Of a stretch of 64,000 nucleotides of DNA, positions 45,322 through 55,239 are shown in pieces; position 1 is the first letter of the stretch; every line of letters starts with the position of its first letter. The position numbers were made by a program, and so were the translations under genes. Source of the stretch: Deroplatys truncata (lineage: Eukaryota > Arthropoda > Insecta > Mantodea > Mantidae); NCBI GenBank assembly GCA_030765065.1, contig CM060990.1:411441198-411505197 (forward strand). Direction: 5' to 3'. A model generated the notes under the pieces. It did not search any database. It saw nothing but the letters and a program-made list of their open reading frames with translations, and was not told the origin of the DNA.

Positions 45322-46699
45322 ATGTCTAACATGCGTAAGAAAGGAAAAACTGTTCACAGTGAGGCACGGCAAATGATAGCAAACGTTGTTAAAGTTTGTG
45401 ATGATGAATCTCAAAGTAAACAGGTGGCTATTCCTCTTGCTCGTGCTACAGAAAGAGCAGCTCATTATACAGGAGTGTCTGCATCCTTAGTCAAAACAAT
45501 AAAGAGTCAGGTGAAAGACGGAGAAGAAGCCGGCTCATCACCACCTCTCCATACGCCAAGTAAACACCAAACAAGGTCATGTGATCAGAAGGTCAATATT
45601 GGTGATTTCGACATGTGTGTAATACGAAGAACTGTGCAGGAGTTTTACACTGTACGAAAAGTAATGCCAACCTGTCCAAAGCTATTGTTAGCTATATGAC
45701 AAAAAATTGACTTTCCATGGTGTGCCGAGACCCTCTGCAGACTGCTGCATATGATGAAATTTAACTGGAGAAAATGAGGAGTAAGCATAAGCTTCTTATG
45801 GAGAGGCCAGACATCGTACATTGGCATTCACAGTATTTAAGAAATATCAAGCGACTTCGCAGCAAGGGAAAGGCCATATTTTATTTGGATGAAACTTGGG
45901 TAGACAGTAATCTCACCTTTTATAAATGTTGGCAGAGTGACGATGTCTTTGGCATTTGTGCAAATATAAATGCTGGCAACAGACTTATAATTGTAACTGT
46001 GGACTCCTGTTCTGGATTTTTAAAAAATGCAGAATTGATTTGCAAAGCTGGGTCTACAGTGGGGGATTACCACAGACAAATGAAGTGCAAATTTTGAGCA
46101 CAAATCAACTGTTAAATTGTTTGCCACAAATGGCAGTAGTGGTGCTTGACAATGCACCATACCACAATGTGCAACTTGACAAACCTCCTTCCCAATATGC
46201 AGTGAAGTCTGACATGGTTTCGTGGCTAATGCATCATAACATCATGTGCGACATGGCAATGAGAAAAGAAGAATTGTATGAACTTATTCGTTTAAATAAG
46301 CCTAGGGAGAAGAGTTTTAAGATAAACAAACTCCTAAAAGCACACGGTCATACTGTTGTCAGATTGTCGCCTTACATGTGTGACTTAAATGCTATTGAAT
46401 ATGCCTGGTCTAAAGTAAAGCATTATGTTCGGGAACACAATGTGTGGGGCGATATGTCACTGTCGCGACTTAAAGAATTGGCAATACAAGGAATCACAGC
46501 AGTGATAAAAGAAGATTGGGAGGGCTTCTGCAACCACATTGAGAAAACTGAACAGGAATACTGGGACCGTGATGGCATCGTGTCAGATGTGATCGATGCC
46601 ATTATCATTGAGAATCCAAATGAAGAAGATTCTTATAGCAGCAAGACCAGTGAACCTGAAGAAGACGTTTCTGATTCTGAACTTGCTCAACCCTTGTAA
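45322..46699 (+). pseudogene. DD82E (Sailor-like) Tc1/mariner-superfamily transposase 1
   Basis: Likely start ATG 45322 (MSNMRKKGKTVHSEARQMI). N-terminal HTH: YTGVSASLVKTIKSQ. Then DFDMCVIRRTVQEFYTVRK and, after a stop at 45697-45699, IDFPWCAETLCRLLHMM. A frameshift follows, then HKLLMERPDIVHWHSQYL, AIFYLDETWVDSN (first Asp) and NRLIIVTVDSCSGFLKNAE. After another shift come MAVVVLDNAPYHNVQ (second Asp) and SPYMCDLNAIEYAW (Glu). Counting gives 82 residues between the second Asp and the Glu, the spacing reported for the Sailor group. The C-terminus is acidic (EEDVSDSELAQPL). About 1.38 kb of coding sequence with only two frame changes. TIRs were not identified. It faces a related gene on the opposite strand 0.75 kb away. 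Confidence 0.8.
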
Positions 46700-47454
46700 G
46701 GTAATTCTTATTCACATTATATTATTATTTTATTTGTCAACACTGAAAGTTCCGTGTGCTAGTGGGGCACATGTTTTTTGCATAGTTTTACTCTCTGTGT
46801 AGCATGCATTCTCCGTCACACACATTCACTGTCCTTGTCGCACTGTTTCCAAAACAGATAAAGCATTCTTGTAAGGGACTTTTTCTCCGTTGGCGAACAG
46901 TATTTGCAAAGGGACTTGGCTGTAATCAAGGCACATTTCAAAGTTATAGGTGAAATAAATAAACAAATAAATAAATAAAAGTTTGTGTCTACATGGATCT
47001 TGATCATTTCTCAATGAGGCTCAGAGTAAACTTTAAGCGTGCTCCTTTAAAATATGCAGGAAAATTAAGTGGTAAATTGTGCAGGTTTTAGAAGAAATCC
47101 TGACATTAAAGTTATATGTTCTGAGGATAAATATCTTCAAGGTGAAAATGTAGTGCTTCCTGAAGAAATTTCTCAATAGTCAATAATTTTTTTTCACATC
47201 TTGATCAACATCTGTAAACATGGAAAGATGTTTCTCAACTTGTGTTATAATCGGCGCAACAGTTCTAGACACGTGAAAATCTTAATGAGAGCTATGATGC
47301 GAGTTGCTTACCAGATCAGGTGGTGACCGGTCGTCTCCATGCTGCAGGAGTGCGTGGGACAGTCATCGTCAAATATCCACAACGGTTATGCACTGTGTTG
47401 CGCTGATAAACTTAGTTATATACAGTATATTAAAATCCACGCTGTAAAAAGCGC
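46700..47454. other. Spacer between two Sailor-like genes, no gene recognised
   Basis: Convergent 3' flanks of the two transposase genes. One minus frame (46826-47014) and one plus frame (about 47078-47179, ending at a stop) look protein-like in composition, but no family was recognised. Element ends must lie here, yet no convincing inverted repeat was found. Confidence 0.4.
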
Positions 47455-49076
47455 TTAATATAAAAAAACGCTGTCAATCATTGCCTCCAATTCTTCCACA
47501 TCTAACAACCCTTCCTCTTCTGCGGAATCACTCGCATTATTGCCGTCATCACTGCTGTCACTACTTTCTGCACCATTATCCTGGATGACAATTATTTCTA
47601 TTTGATTTTCTGCAATTCCGTATTTTTCGGAATAATGATTCTTAATTTATTCAGCATGTCGCCATACATTTTCCCATTCTGGTCTTCCAATTTCAGCAAA
47701 TTGCTGGCGTTATAACTGCTCCACATATTTTAATTTGAAAGTGATATTTCTGCATGCCACCCATTTTTTGATATCAGCCCAGATTAATTCGATTGGGTTT
47801 AGATCTGGGCGATACGATGACAGTCTAAGTACATTATGGCGATGTTGTATTACTATCTGGTCAAGTATGTATGACTTCTGAAGCTGTTTGTTGGCTTTAA
47901 TTAAGTTATATAGCTTTGTTTTACTCATGCTTTCATCTAAAGCTTTATTATGTCTAAGTAACCAAGCTCTCATTTCTTCTTTCAAGAAAGTTGAGATAGG
48001 TGGTTTGTGAATTTGAGTGTTGACGCATTGTGAAGCATTGTCGATGACCAGAACAGACCCAGCAGGCATATTAGGTATCAACATGGCGTTGATTCACTTC
48101 ATGTAATTTTCTGTATTCATTTCTTGATGAAAATCTCCTGTTGTTTGTTGCGACTTGTAAAAGAAGGGCATTTGGAACGAAGCCGATCTTTCCAACAGCA
48201 CGAACGATAATAAGTATTTGCCCTTTGGCAACAGGTGCCTGCAAACCTAATTCGCTATCGTCACTCCAACTTTTAGATGCTGTATGACTGCTATGTATGT
48301 ATAACTCATCTTCATACATTATAGTATTTTTCTGAAATTTGTAGCACCACCTTGAAAATTGATGCTGATATAAGTACACACTGATATAAGTACATATAAA
48401 ATTATAGTCATTTGGAAAGGTAGAATCAGACTGAAAAATTCAATGCCATAGCCGGGATTTGAACCACGGATCTTAGGCTTTCCGTGCCGTTGCTCTAACC
48501 GACTAAGCTATCATGGCAAAATTTACTTTTTATTTTTATTTTTTTTATTTTATTATTATTTTTTTATTTTATTTATTTATTTTGCTTTTCTGTTAGAACT
48601 CTTCTATTTGATTTCGGTTTCTTCCATTTGAACCCTAAATCTTTAATAATTTTTCTGAGATTTGTAGCACCACCTTGAAAGTTTCTGCTGTCTTTCAGCT
48701 GGATGAGCAATCTGCTTATTGTTAGCACAGTTTTTTCTTCCACATAGGAATTGTGAATCGTGCGCCCGCATTCGAAATCGTCTATTTCTGTAATACGTTT
48801 AGGGACCTTAAGTTTCTTCCCAGGTGTGTCAAATGGTACTCTTTCATCCATATGTTTTTTTGTCTTATCTTTGAGAACTCTGGAAACAGAACTCGGTGAA
48901 ACACCAGTTGCTTTGACTACTCTTTCTTTCACTCTCTTAAGGCTTTTGTGGAACTCGGATATAATTTCTTCCTTCATCTCTGCTTCTTGCTTCATGAAGT
49001 CGATGACATTTGCAATTATTTCCCTACTTTGACTATGTAACACCTTACCACTTAACTTTGAAAACATAGGAGCCAT
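47455..49076 (-). pseudogene. DD83E (Sailor-like) transposase 2, interrupted by a SINE
   Basis: Start ATG 49076 (MAPMFSKLSGKVLHSQSRE). HTH: KATGVSPSSVSRVLKDK; then EIDDFECGRTIHNSYVEEK and LGFKWKKPKSNRRVL, open to 48573. A SINE and A-rich DNA follow. The frame resumes with IMYEDELYIHSSHTASKSW (first acidic block, the usual Y-L/M-DET altered to YEDE), QILIIVRAVGKIGFVPNALL, then a shift to SVLVIDNASQCVNTQIH (second Asp) and SSYRPDLNPIELIW (Glu), 83 residues apart. The C-terminus, in frame but crossed by two stops, ends in an acidic tail (SSDSSDDGNNASDSAEEEG) and LLDVEELEAMIDS. Roughly 25 residues before YEDE are missing. It is clearly related to transposase 1 but well diverged. Confidence 0.8.
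48375..48517 (-). mobile_element. tRNA-derived SINE (family D) inside Sailor-like gene 2
   Basis: The minus-strand head 48445-48517 is a 73-nt tRNA-like unit: acceptor strand GCCATGA, A-box TAGCTTAGTCGGTTAGAGCA, B-box GGTTCAAATCC, and closing CTATGGC. D-arm and acceptor pair well but the anticodon stem does not, so it is a SINE head and not a working tRNA. A short body and a tandem CTGATATAAGTACA-like tail follow to about 48375. On its 5' side (48518-48590) lies an A/T-rich (AAAAATAAAT on minus) tract. Confidence 0.7.
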
Positions 49077-49862
49077 GGTTATAAATATAACAAATATAAA
49101 ATAAGTACTATTTAGATACTGCAGCTCTCTTTAAAATTACAACCAGATGCAGACACTTTCTATGCAGACTGTATGTGTTACGCACTGTGAGTAAGCAAAG
49201 GTATTATATCGCTTTCGTTGATAAAGCTAAACATAAACCATTCCTAGGCTCGGCAGCTGGGTTGGCAATCAAGGTCACAATTCCAGAAGTTTTGCGCAAG
49301 ATCCTATGAATGTCATAACCTTACACCTGAGCATTTGGAGAAAATGATCATTGTATACTGCAAATCAAATTACAAAGACCGGAATGGTGTCTAAGGAAGA
49401 ATGTACATTGTAAGTACCAAAAGGTATAAGCTTAAAATTAACAATTTTAGTGCATATTATAAAGATTCTGAGAGTATAAAAGGATGCATATTTTATATAT
49501 CCTTAGTGCATACAAAACTAATGTCTAATGATGATATATAAACTTGCCTATTTTAAACAAATAAGTATTTCTTGTTTACTTTTAAATATGTGCAAGTGAC
49601 TTGACCAACATTTTTGTCAACTCGCTGCTTAAGTTAGTACAATTGTATATAGATTTCTATAAATTACAGATCTAATGTTGGCTTACAAAATACGGTTTGA
49701 AGTGGAAGTTTCACAGTTCTGCTTTAATTGAAAAATATCCCTGTATACCATAAGCAAACGATTTGTGGTAAAAAATGTGTTGTGTGACTGACTGACCTGC
49801 TTCTGTGAATGACTGACATCTCTATGATATTAAATTTATTTTGGATCAGCAATAAAATATAG

Positions 49863-52057
49863 TACAGTATAGTATAGTATTTATTGTGCTAAGAGATTTA
49901 CAAATTTGATAGTCTACTGCACTTTGACCCTGGTCACTCATTCAGTAGACAATCAGTACAGTTTATTTACATTTTACAATTTCTTGTCAATAAATTATCT
50001 TGCTCTTTTTTTTCAGTTTTTTTCATGTCCCATTTCCACTTGTTTTTCACTTTTCATTTATTGATTACTTAACCATCACACATTCACTATAGTTTTCCAT
50101 TCAAAGTAAGATGCACTACCTCTTACTTTTCTCTTTTCACTGTCCAAAGCCATTTATTTTTTACTTTACACAAAAACTGTCCAATGCTTCTAGCGTCCTT
50201 ATATGTCATTTCATTCATAAGTGTATTTCTATCCCGCTTCAACCACTTCTTATTAATAAATTCTGTTCTCCAATTTTCTGTTCCTTGGCACTTAAATACT
50301 ATGTGTTCAATGTCTTCATTACCACCACATATCGGACATTGGTTCTGAGGAATACCCTGTCTTAGCCCTTTTAGCCTCCATGCTCCGGTTCTTAACCATG
50401 CAATAGATTCTCTCTCTTCTTTATTTACTATGTCTATATATTTTTCCCTACCCCATGTATTTTTCATTGGCCTATAATAAACTAATGAGCTCTTTTCGGC
50501 AATCTCACTGAACATGATTTGTATTTCTATATCTTCCAGTCTTTTCCTCGCCTTTTTCCAAAAATCTTTCACATTATTTTCTCTCCTTCTCCATATATCT
50601 CCTAAGCCATTTTTCTCCAAAATGTTCCGTAATTTACTTACCCATCCATCATTCATTAAGCTATTCTCTTGGTATTCAATACATTGTCTTAACACATTAC
50701 TTCTTCCTAGATTTAAAGTTCTGAACCAAAATTTCAAAGCTCTTTCCATTATCTTCCTCTTAGTTGCCACCCTGCCCATCTGTAATTGTGCTACCTGTCT
50801 TACAATTGACTTCGGTAGCCCTAGTATCTCTCTACAAAACATCCTGTGCACCACATCTATACTTTCCCATCCTCTATCTAATCCCCATATTTCTATACCA
50901 TACATCATTTTTGCCTCTACAACCATCTCATAAACTTTTTCCAGCCATTTAACATTTATATTAGGTACTTTATATTTGCAGCTTCTAATTGCTGCCATCG
51001 CCCCTTTACCTTTTGCCACTGCAAACTTCTTTTGTTTCTCCCATTTATTACCTCCATCTATTTTTACTCCTAAATAGATACAGTCACGCACTACCCTGTA
51101 ATCTTTATTCTCTCCCTTCCACTTTTCATATTTGCTTAATTTTCCCCCCTTTTTGAAAACCACAATCTGTGTTTTCTCTTGATTCACTTTTAACCTCCAT
51201 TCTTTACAATATACATCAATTGCTTGTAATGATTGTTTTAAACCACTTACTGTAATAGATCCTACCACTAGGTCATCTGCAAAAAGAAGTCCTGGGATTT
51301 GGATGTTGTTAATTACTGGTGCACAGTTATTATTCCTTCCAATTTCTAGTAAGACATCTTCTATGTATAAATTAAAAAAAACTGGGCTAAACTTACATCC
51401 TTGCCTAAGGCCTTTCTTTTGTGGAATTTCTTTTGTTACACAGCCTGTCTCCACCCTTTCACAGAAGGTATTCTCAAAATACAGTGCTTTAAGAATATTC
51501 ACCAATTGCTGACTTACTCCCTTACACACTAATTTATGCCACAGAAGTTGTAGCTCAATTCGGTCATAAGCTTTCTCTAAGTCTACAAAAGCCATATACA
51601 ATTTACCCCTTTTTTCTTTTAAATATTTGTCTGCTAATGTCTTTATAATAAATAAATTATCAATTGTTCTCCTTCCCTTGCGAAAGCCCATCTGGAATTC
51701 CGAAAGGATATTATATTCTTCAACCCAGAATTGTAGTCTTGCTGCCAAAATGCCCGCAAAAAGTTTTCCTATATTCGATAATAATGCAATACCTCTTAGT
51801 TATTAGGTTTATCGACATTGCCCTTGCCTTTATATATAGGATGGATGATAGCTTCCCTCCATCGTTTAGGTACATAACCCTTTCTAATAATTACATTAAA
51901 TAAATCTAATAAAATTTTCACTCTTCCTGTTTCATTACACCACTCCTTAAGAAACTTCGTTGGGATGCCATCAATTCCAGTAGCTTTATTTTTCTTCAGT
52001 AACTTAACTTGTTTTATTATTTCCTCACTCCTAATTTCACCATCCAATATCTCTACC
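49863..52057 (-). mobile_element. LINE copy retaining only RT and 3' end
   Basis: The 2195-bp segment is flanked by AATAAAATATAG on both sides (49851-49862 and 52058-52069), a 12-bp target-site duplication. Read on the minus strand it starts at the RT N-terminus (5' truncation) and ends in an ATACT-type repeat tail (about 49863-49890). It lies head to head, 120 bp away, with a plus-strand copy of the same clade lacking exactly this part. The duplication indicates its own insertion event and argues against a single twin-primed inversion. Confidence 0.85.
50123..52057 (-). pseudogene. LINE ORF2 reverse transcriptase, one frameshift, long intact frame
   Basis: From the right: LDGEIRSEEIIKQVKLLKKN, GYVPKRWREAIIHPIYKGKG (to 51796), one frameshift in NNYRGIALLSN, then 541 open codons. 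These are FQMGFRKGRRTIDNLF, MAFVDLEKAYDRI, KGLRQGCKFSPVFFNLYIED, GLLFADDLVVGS (catalytic DD, about 51255-51290), WRLKVNQEKTQIVVF, and the thumb region with MMYGIEIWGL. The C-terminus has a CPICGGNEDIEHIVFKC zinc-knuckle-like CCHC (about 50285-50335) and ends NKWLWTVKREK. It is the least decayed RT in the window and probably a recent insertion. The start lies inside the RT, so it never encoded endonuclease after insertion. Confidence 0.9.
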
Positions 52058-52321
52058 AATAAAATATAGCAACACTCAAAATGAGATGAAATGTGTTAAG
52101 TAATAGGATAAGAACTCATTTAAATTAATATTTTCTAGAACTTAGTAGTTCTATTTACAATACTCCTTAAATTACATTAACACAAATAGGAGTCGCAAGC
52201 CAGCAGCGAGAGGGGAAGGACGTGTAACGGAGCAGGAGGAGTAGAGCAAAACCCGGGACCAACACAGATGAACGAAATAATGGAAGAAATAAGAGAGATG
52301 GGAACGTAACTAGGAAAAAGG

Positions 52322-53236
52322 ATGGATAACAATACAAGAGAGCTGAAAGAAGCAATGAAAATACAAAGAGAGGAAATGGAGAAACAAATATCAGAATGCA
52401 AAGAAAGAATAGTTGGGATGGAAAAAAGACTCGAAAAGGATAAGAGAAGAAAAAACTGCGTAATATTTGGGGTGCCAGAGGACAGAAGAAATCTGGAAGA
52501 CATGGTGTATGAAATTATAGAAGATGTGATGGGAATACAGATGTTCGGCTGGGAAATTGAAGAAACGTTTAGGATAGGAAAGAAAGGAAGGAAGCCGAGA
52601 GCTATTATTGTGAAACTGACAACAATGAGAAAAAAGTGGGAGATTTTAAGACAAACAAGAAGACTAAAGGGGACAAAAATATTCATAGAACAGGACTATA
52701 CAAAAGAAGAACAAGACCAATGGAAGGAATTAATTAAAAGAATGAATGAAGCAAGAGCAGTAGGGAAAAAAGCATATCTAAGAGGGCTACAATTAATAGT
52801 GGAAGGTGAAAATTGGAACATGAGCATCAAGAGAAACGAAGCTAGAGGAACATATGCACTGCAGCAAATTATAGACCGACTGGAAAACACAGGACAAAGA
52901 CCTGAACAGAGAATGAAACCATCAGCAGAATTTCAGCAAAGTCAAACATGGGTGAGAAGAGGTCAACAAAATGAAAGAGCGACAGCTGAGCAAGAGGACA
53001 GAAGAAGCAACTTTGAAGAGAGAAGAGAGGAGGTGATAAGGGAGATACATCAACAAGAGACAAGGGGAAGGCAGGAAGAAGAGTTGGCAGTGGTGGGAGA
53101 AAGCGAAGAGGCAACATTGGTGAATGAAATAATCGAGAGGGAGGAGCTAGAAGGAGGAGGGGCGGCAGCAGAAATTGTGCTGAGTGAGGGTAGGGAGGCA
53201 GGGAAAAGTGAGAGTGCAAGGAGGGGAAAATCATAA
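52322..53236 (+). CDS. LINE ORF1 protein, coiled coil plus RRM-like domain
   Basis: 304 open codons. Residues about 1-40 are a heptad-rich helix (KIQREEMEKQISECKERI). About 41-110 resemble the RRM of L1-type ORF1 proteins (RRKNCVIFGVPEDRRNLED, GKKGRKPRAIIVKLT), and about 111-180 the C-terminal domain (RLKGTKIFIEQDYT, KKAYLRGLQLIVEGE). The tail is Glu/Arg-rich. ORF1 proteins of this class bind LINE RNA as trimers. An in-frame stop separates an upstream ATG (52268, MNEIMEEIREMG) from this start, so the natural N-terminus may be longer. After the stop at 53236, the same frame stays open to 53431 (SISEADETKKKKGSKF), perhaps once part of ORF1. Confidence 0.75.
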   Translation: MDNNTRELKEAMKIQREEMEKQISECKERIVGMEKRLEKDKRRKNCVIFGVPEDRRNLEDMVYEIIEDVMGIQMFGWEIEETFRIGKKGRKPRAIIVKLTTMRKKWEILRQTRRLKGTKIFIEQDYTKEEQDQWKELIKRMNEARAVGKKAYLRGLQLIVEGENWNMSIKRNEARGTYALQQIIDRLENTGQRPEQRMKPSAEFQQSQTWVRRGQQNERATAEQEDRRSNFEERREEVIREIHQQETRGRQEEELAVVGESEEATLVNEIIEREELEGGGAAAEIVLSEGREAGKSESARRGKS

Positions 53237-53431
53237 AGTGGAGAAGTGTTACCGGTAGGGTCCATAAGTGAAGCAGATGAAACAAAAAAAAAGAAAGGTT
53301 CAAAATTTTTAGCCAAGGATTATAATCAGCTTAAGGATGTAAGAGAAGAAAAGGAAATGGAACCGCGAACTACAAGATACGGGAAAATGTTGGAGAGTTT
53401 TAAATTCCAAGAACAGTCAAAGAATAAATAG

Positions 53432-55087
53432 GGAAAGGGGCTAAAATTAATGTTTTGGAATGCGGAAGGGCTAAGAAATAAGATAGGTAGCGGGGAAATG
53501 AAAAATGTTATGTGTTCTATGGATTTTGTAGGAGTAGCAGAGACATGGTTGGGAAAGGATGAGGTAGTAGTAATTGCAGGTTTCAAGTTTCTAGAGAAAA
53601 AGGCAAAGAAAAGATGTGGTAGGGGAAGAGCATCAGGAGGAGTAGGTCTGTTTGTAAAGAATGATTCAGAAAAAAATTATTGATATAGAAAAAATGGAGA
53701 ATAGAGGTACCAATGTGCTATGGTCAATAATTAAGCAAAATAATGGGGTAAGATTAGGAATAGGGGTGGCATATAACCCACCAGAAATATCATTTTTTTA
53801 CAATAGTAACTTTTATAGTAAATTAGAAGAAGAGATGGAAGAAATACAAGAAAAGATGCCAGAGATAGAATTTATTGTGATGGGAGATTTGAATGCGAGA
53901 ATAGGAGAAGAGAATGGAAGGTTATTAGGTAAAGAGCAGATACAAGAAGATAGGGATGTGATAAGGCCAAGGAAAAGCAGGGACGTAGCTATAAATAAAG
54001 AGGGGAAAAAATTACTAGAATTTTGCGAGACAAATAACATGCTAATATGTAATGGATTAATGAAAGGAGACGAGGAGGGGGAGTTTACATTCGTAAACGC
54101 AAACGGTCAAAGTGTAGTAGATTACATGATATGCAGTGAGGAACTGGAGGATAGAATCACCACATTTAAAATAATAAACGAAGTAGTAGGTAGTAGTCAT
54201 TTCCCACTAATGATGGAAATAAATGTTCTGGAACAGAGGGTAAAGAATAAAGAAACAGTTAAAATAAAAACAATAAAGGTGTATAAATGGAGAGAAGTAT
54301 TAAAAGAGAAATTTGTGAAAGAATTAAAGTCAAAGGCAAGCCAGATTGTGGAGTGTGGTATAAAAATGGCTATGGATGAGGGAAATTCAGAAAAAGGGTT
54401 ACAGTTACTAAAATTATTACTAATAAGAGCAGGAGTAGGGATGGAAAGAAGGCATAGAAAAGACCAAGAAATTAAGGGGTGGTTTGATGAAGAATGTAGG
54501 GAAAAAAAAGGAGGTATTTAATGAGCTTATTAGTTGGAGGAGGTCAGAGAAAGAAAGGGATAGGCAAAATCTGGTGAAACTTAAGGGGGAATATAAAGGT
54601 TTGCTTGAAGCCAAGAGGAAAGAATGGCAGAGAAGTATAGAAAAGAATCTAAAGGCAGCAATAGAGAGTAAGGATAGTAAAAAAATATGGGAAATAGTGA
54701 GGATGATGAATAAGAAGAGAGAGGATAAAAACGAAATTACACCGAATGAATGGATAGGGTACTTTAGAAGGCTAATTGGAGATGGGAAGAGAATAAAGTT
54801 AGACATGAAAGAGGTAGGACAAGGAGGAATATTTAATGAGAAATTAGATTAAAATGCTAACGAGAAAAGAAGAAAAGCAAATTAAAAATATGGGGGAGTT
54901 CCTAAAGAAAGTAAAAGAGAAATGGAGTAGAAAAGTAAGAGAGATAAGAAAGGTAGAAAGGCAAATGGAGGAAGGAGAAGATGGGCAAATAGGGATAAAA
55001 GGTAGTAAGGAATGTTTAGAGGAGCCAGAAGACCAGGGTGCCAGGCAAAAAGAGCAGCATAGCTGGCAAGGAAATTTGTACATATGT
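53432..55087 (+). pseudogene. LINE ORF2: endonuclease and C-terminus, RT missing
   Basis: It begins LKLMFWNAEGLRNKIG, the N of the APE endonuclease, with GVAETWLGKDE and ASGGVGLFVKN (to 53683). Frameshift, then GVAYNPPEISFF, FIVMGDLNARIGEENG (about 53865-53915), GEFTFVNANGQSVVDYMI and SSHFPLMMEIN. Another frameshift leads to the linker KEWQRSIEKNLKAA and NEWIGYFRRLIGDG (to 54850). After a third change the C-terminal piece of ORF2 (54854-55087) follows without any RT motif. The endonuclease catalytic pattern (E-T-W, GDLNAR, SSHFP) is present, but three frame breaks and the missing RT make it a defective derivative. Confidence 0.8.
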
Positions 55088-55145
55088 TAAGTTAGTTTAT
55101 AAGTGGAATATTGTAAAAAGAAGTATGTAGGAAAACGTACAAATA

Positions 55146-55229
55146 AATTATCTATCTATCCATCTATCCACCTATCCACCTCTCCACCTCCCCACCCACC
55201 CATCCACCCATCCATCTATCTATCTATCA
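55146..55229. repeat. (TCTA/TCCA/CCAC)n tetranucleotide tract
   Basis: A tract of TATC, CATC and CACC units forms the 3' end of the RT-less LINE and is read as its tail after drift. No gene. Confidence 0.85.
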
Positions 55230-55239
55230 TTAACACAAA

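Larger units (their letters stand above)
52190..55145 (+). mobile_element. LINE copy with ORF1 and endonuclease but RT deleted
   Basis: Plus strand. The order is a 5' region, ORF1 (52322-53236), endonuclease and linker (53450-54850), then directly the ORF2 C-terminus and a tail of (TCTA/TCCA)n. The last endonuclease-linker residues (WIGYFRRLIGDG) would normally be followed by the RT as in the opposite copy. Instead KNMGEFLKKVKEKWSRKV follows, aligning with IGQFLCKVKNKWLWTVK at the C-terminus of the opposite RT. About 1.5-1.6 kb of RT is therefore missing. No target duplication was identified. Confidence 0.8.

Noticed and set aside
48445-48517. Possible tRNA gene
   Set aside because: Acceptor and D-arm pair, but the anticodon and T stems do not, and SINE body sequence follows. 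It is a SINE head.
52177-53316. Several long minus-strand frames rich in Ser, Leu, Phe and Pro
   Set aside because: Antisense shadows of the purine-rich LINE ORF1.
50123-55145. Single twin-primed LINE insertion with inverted 5' part
   Set aside because: A 12-bp target duplication encloses the RT-only copy exactly, and the plus copy has its own C-terminus and tail, so two insertions fit better.
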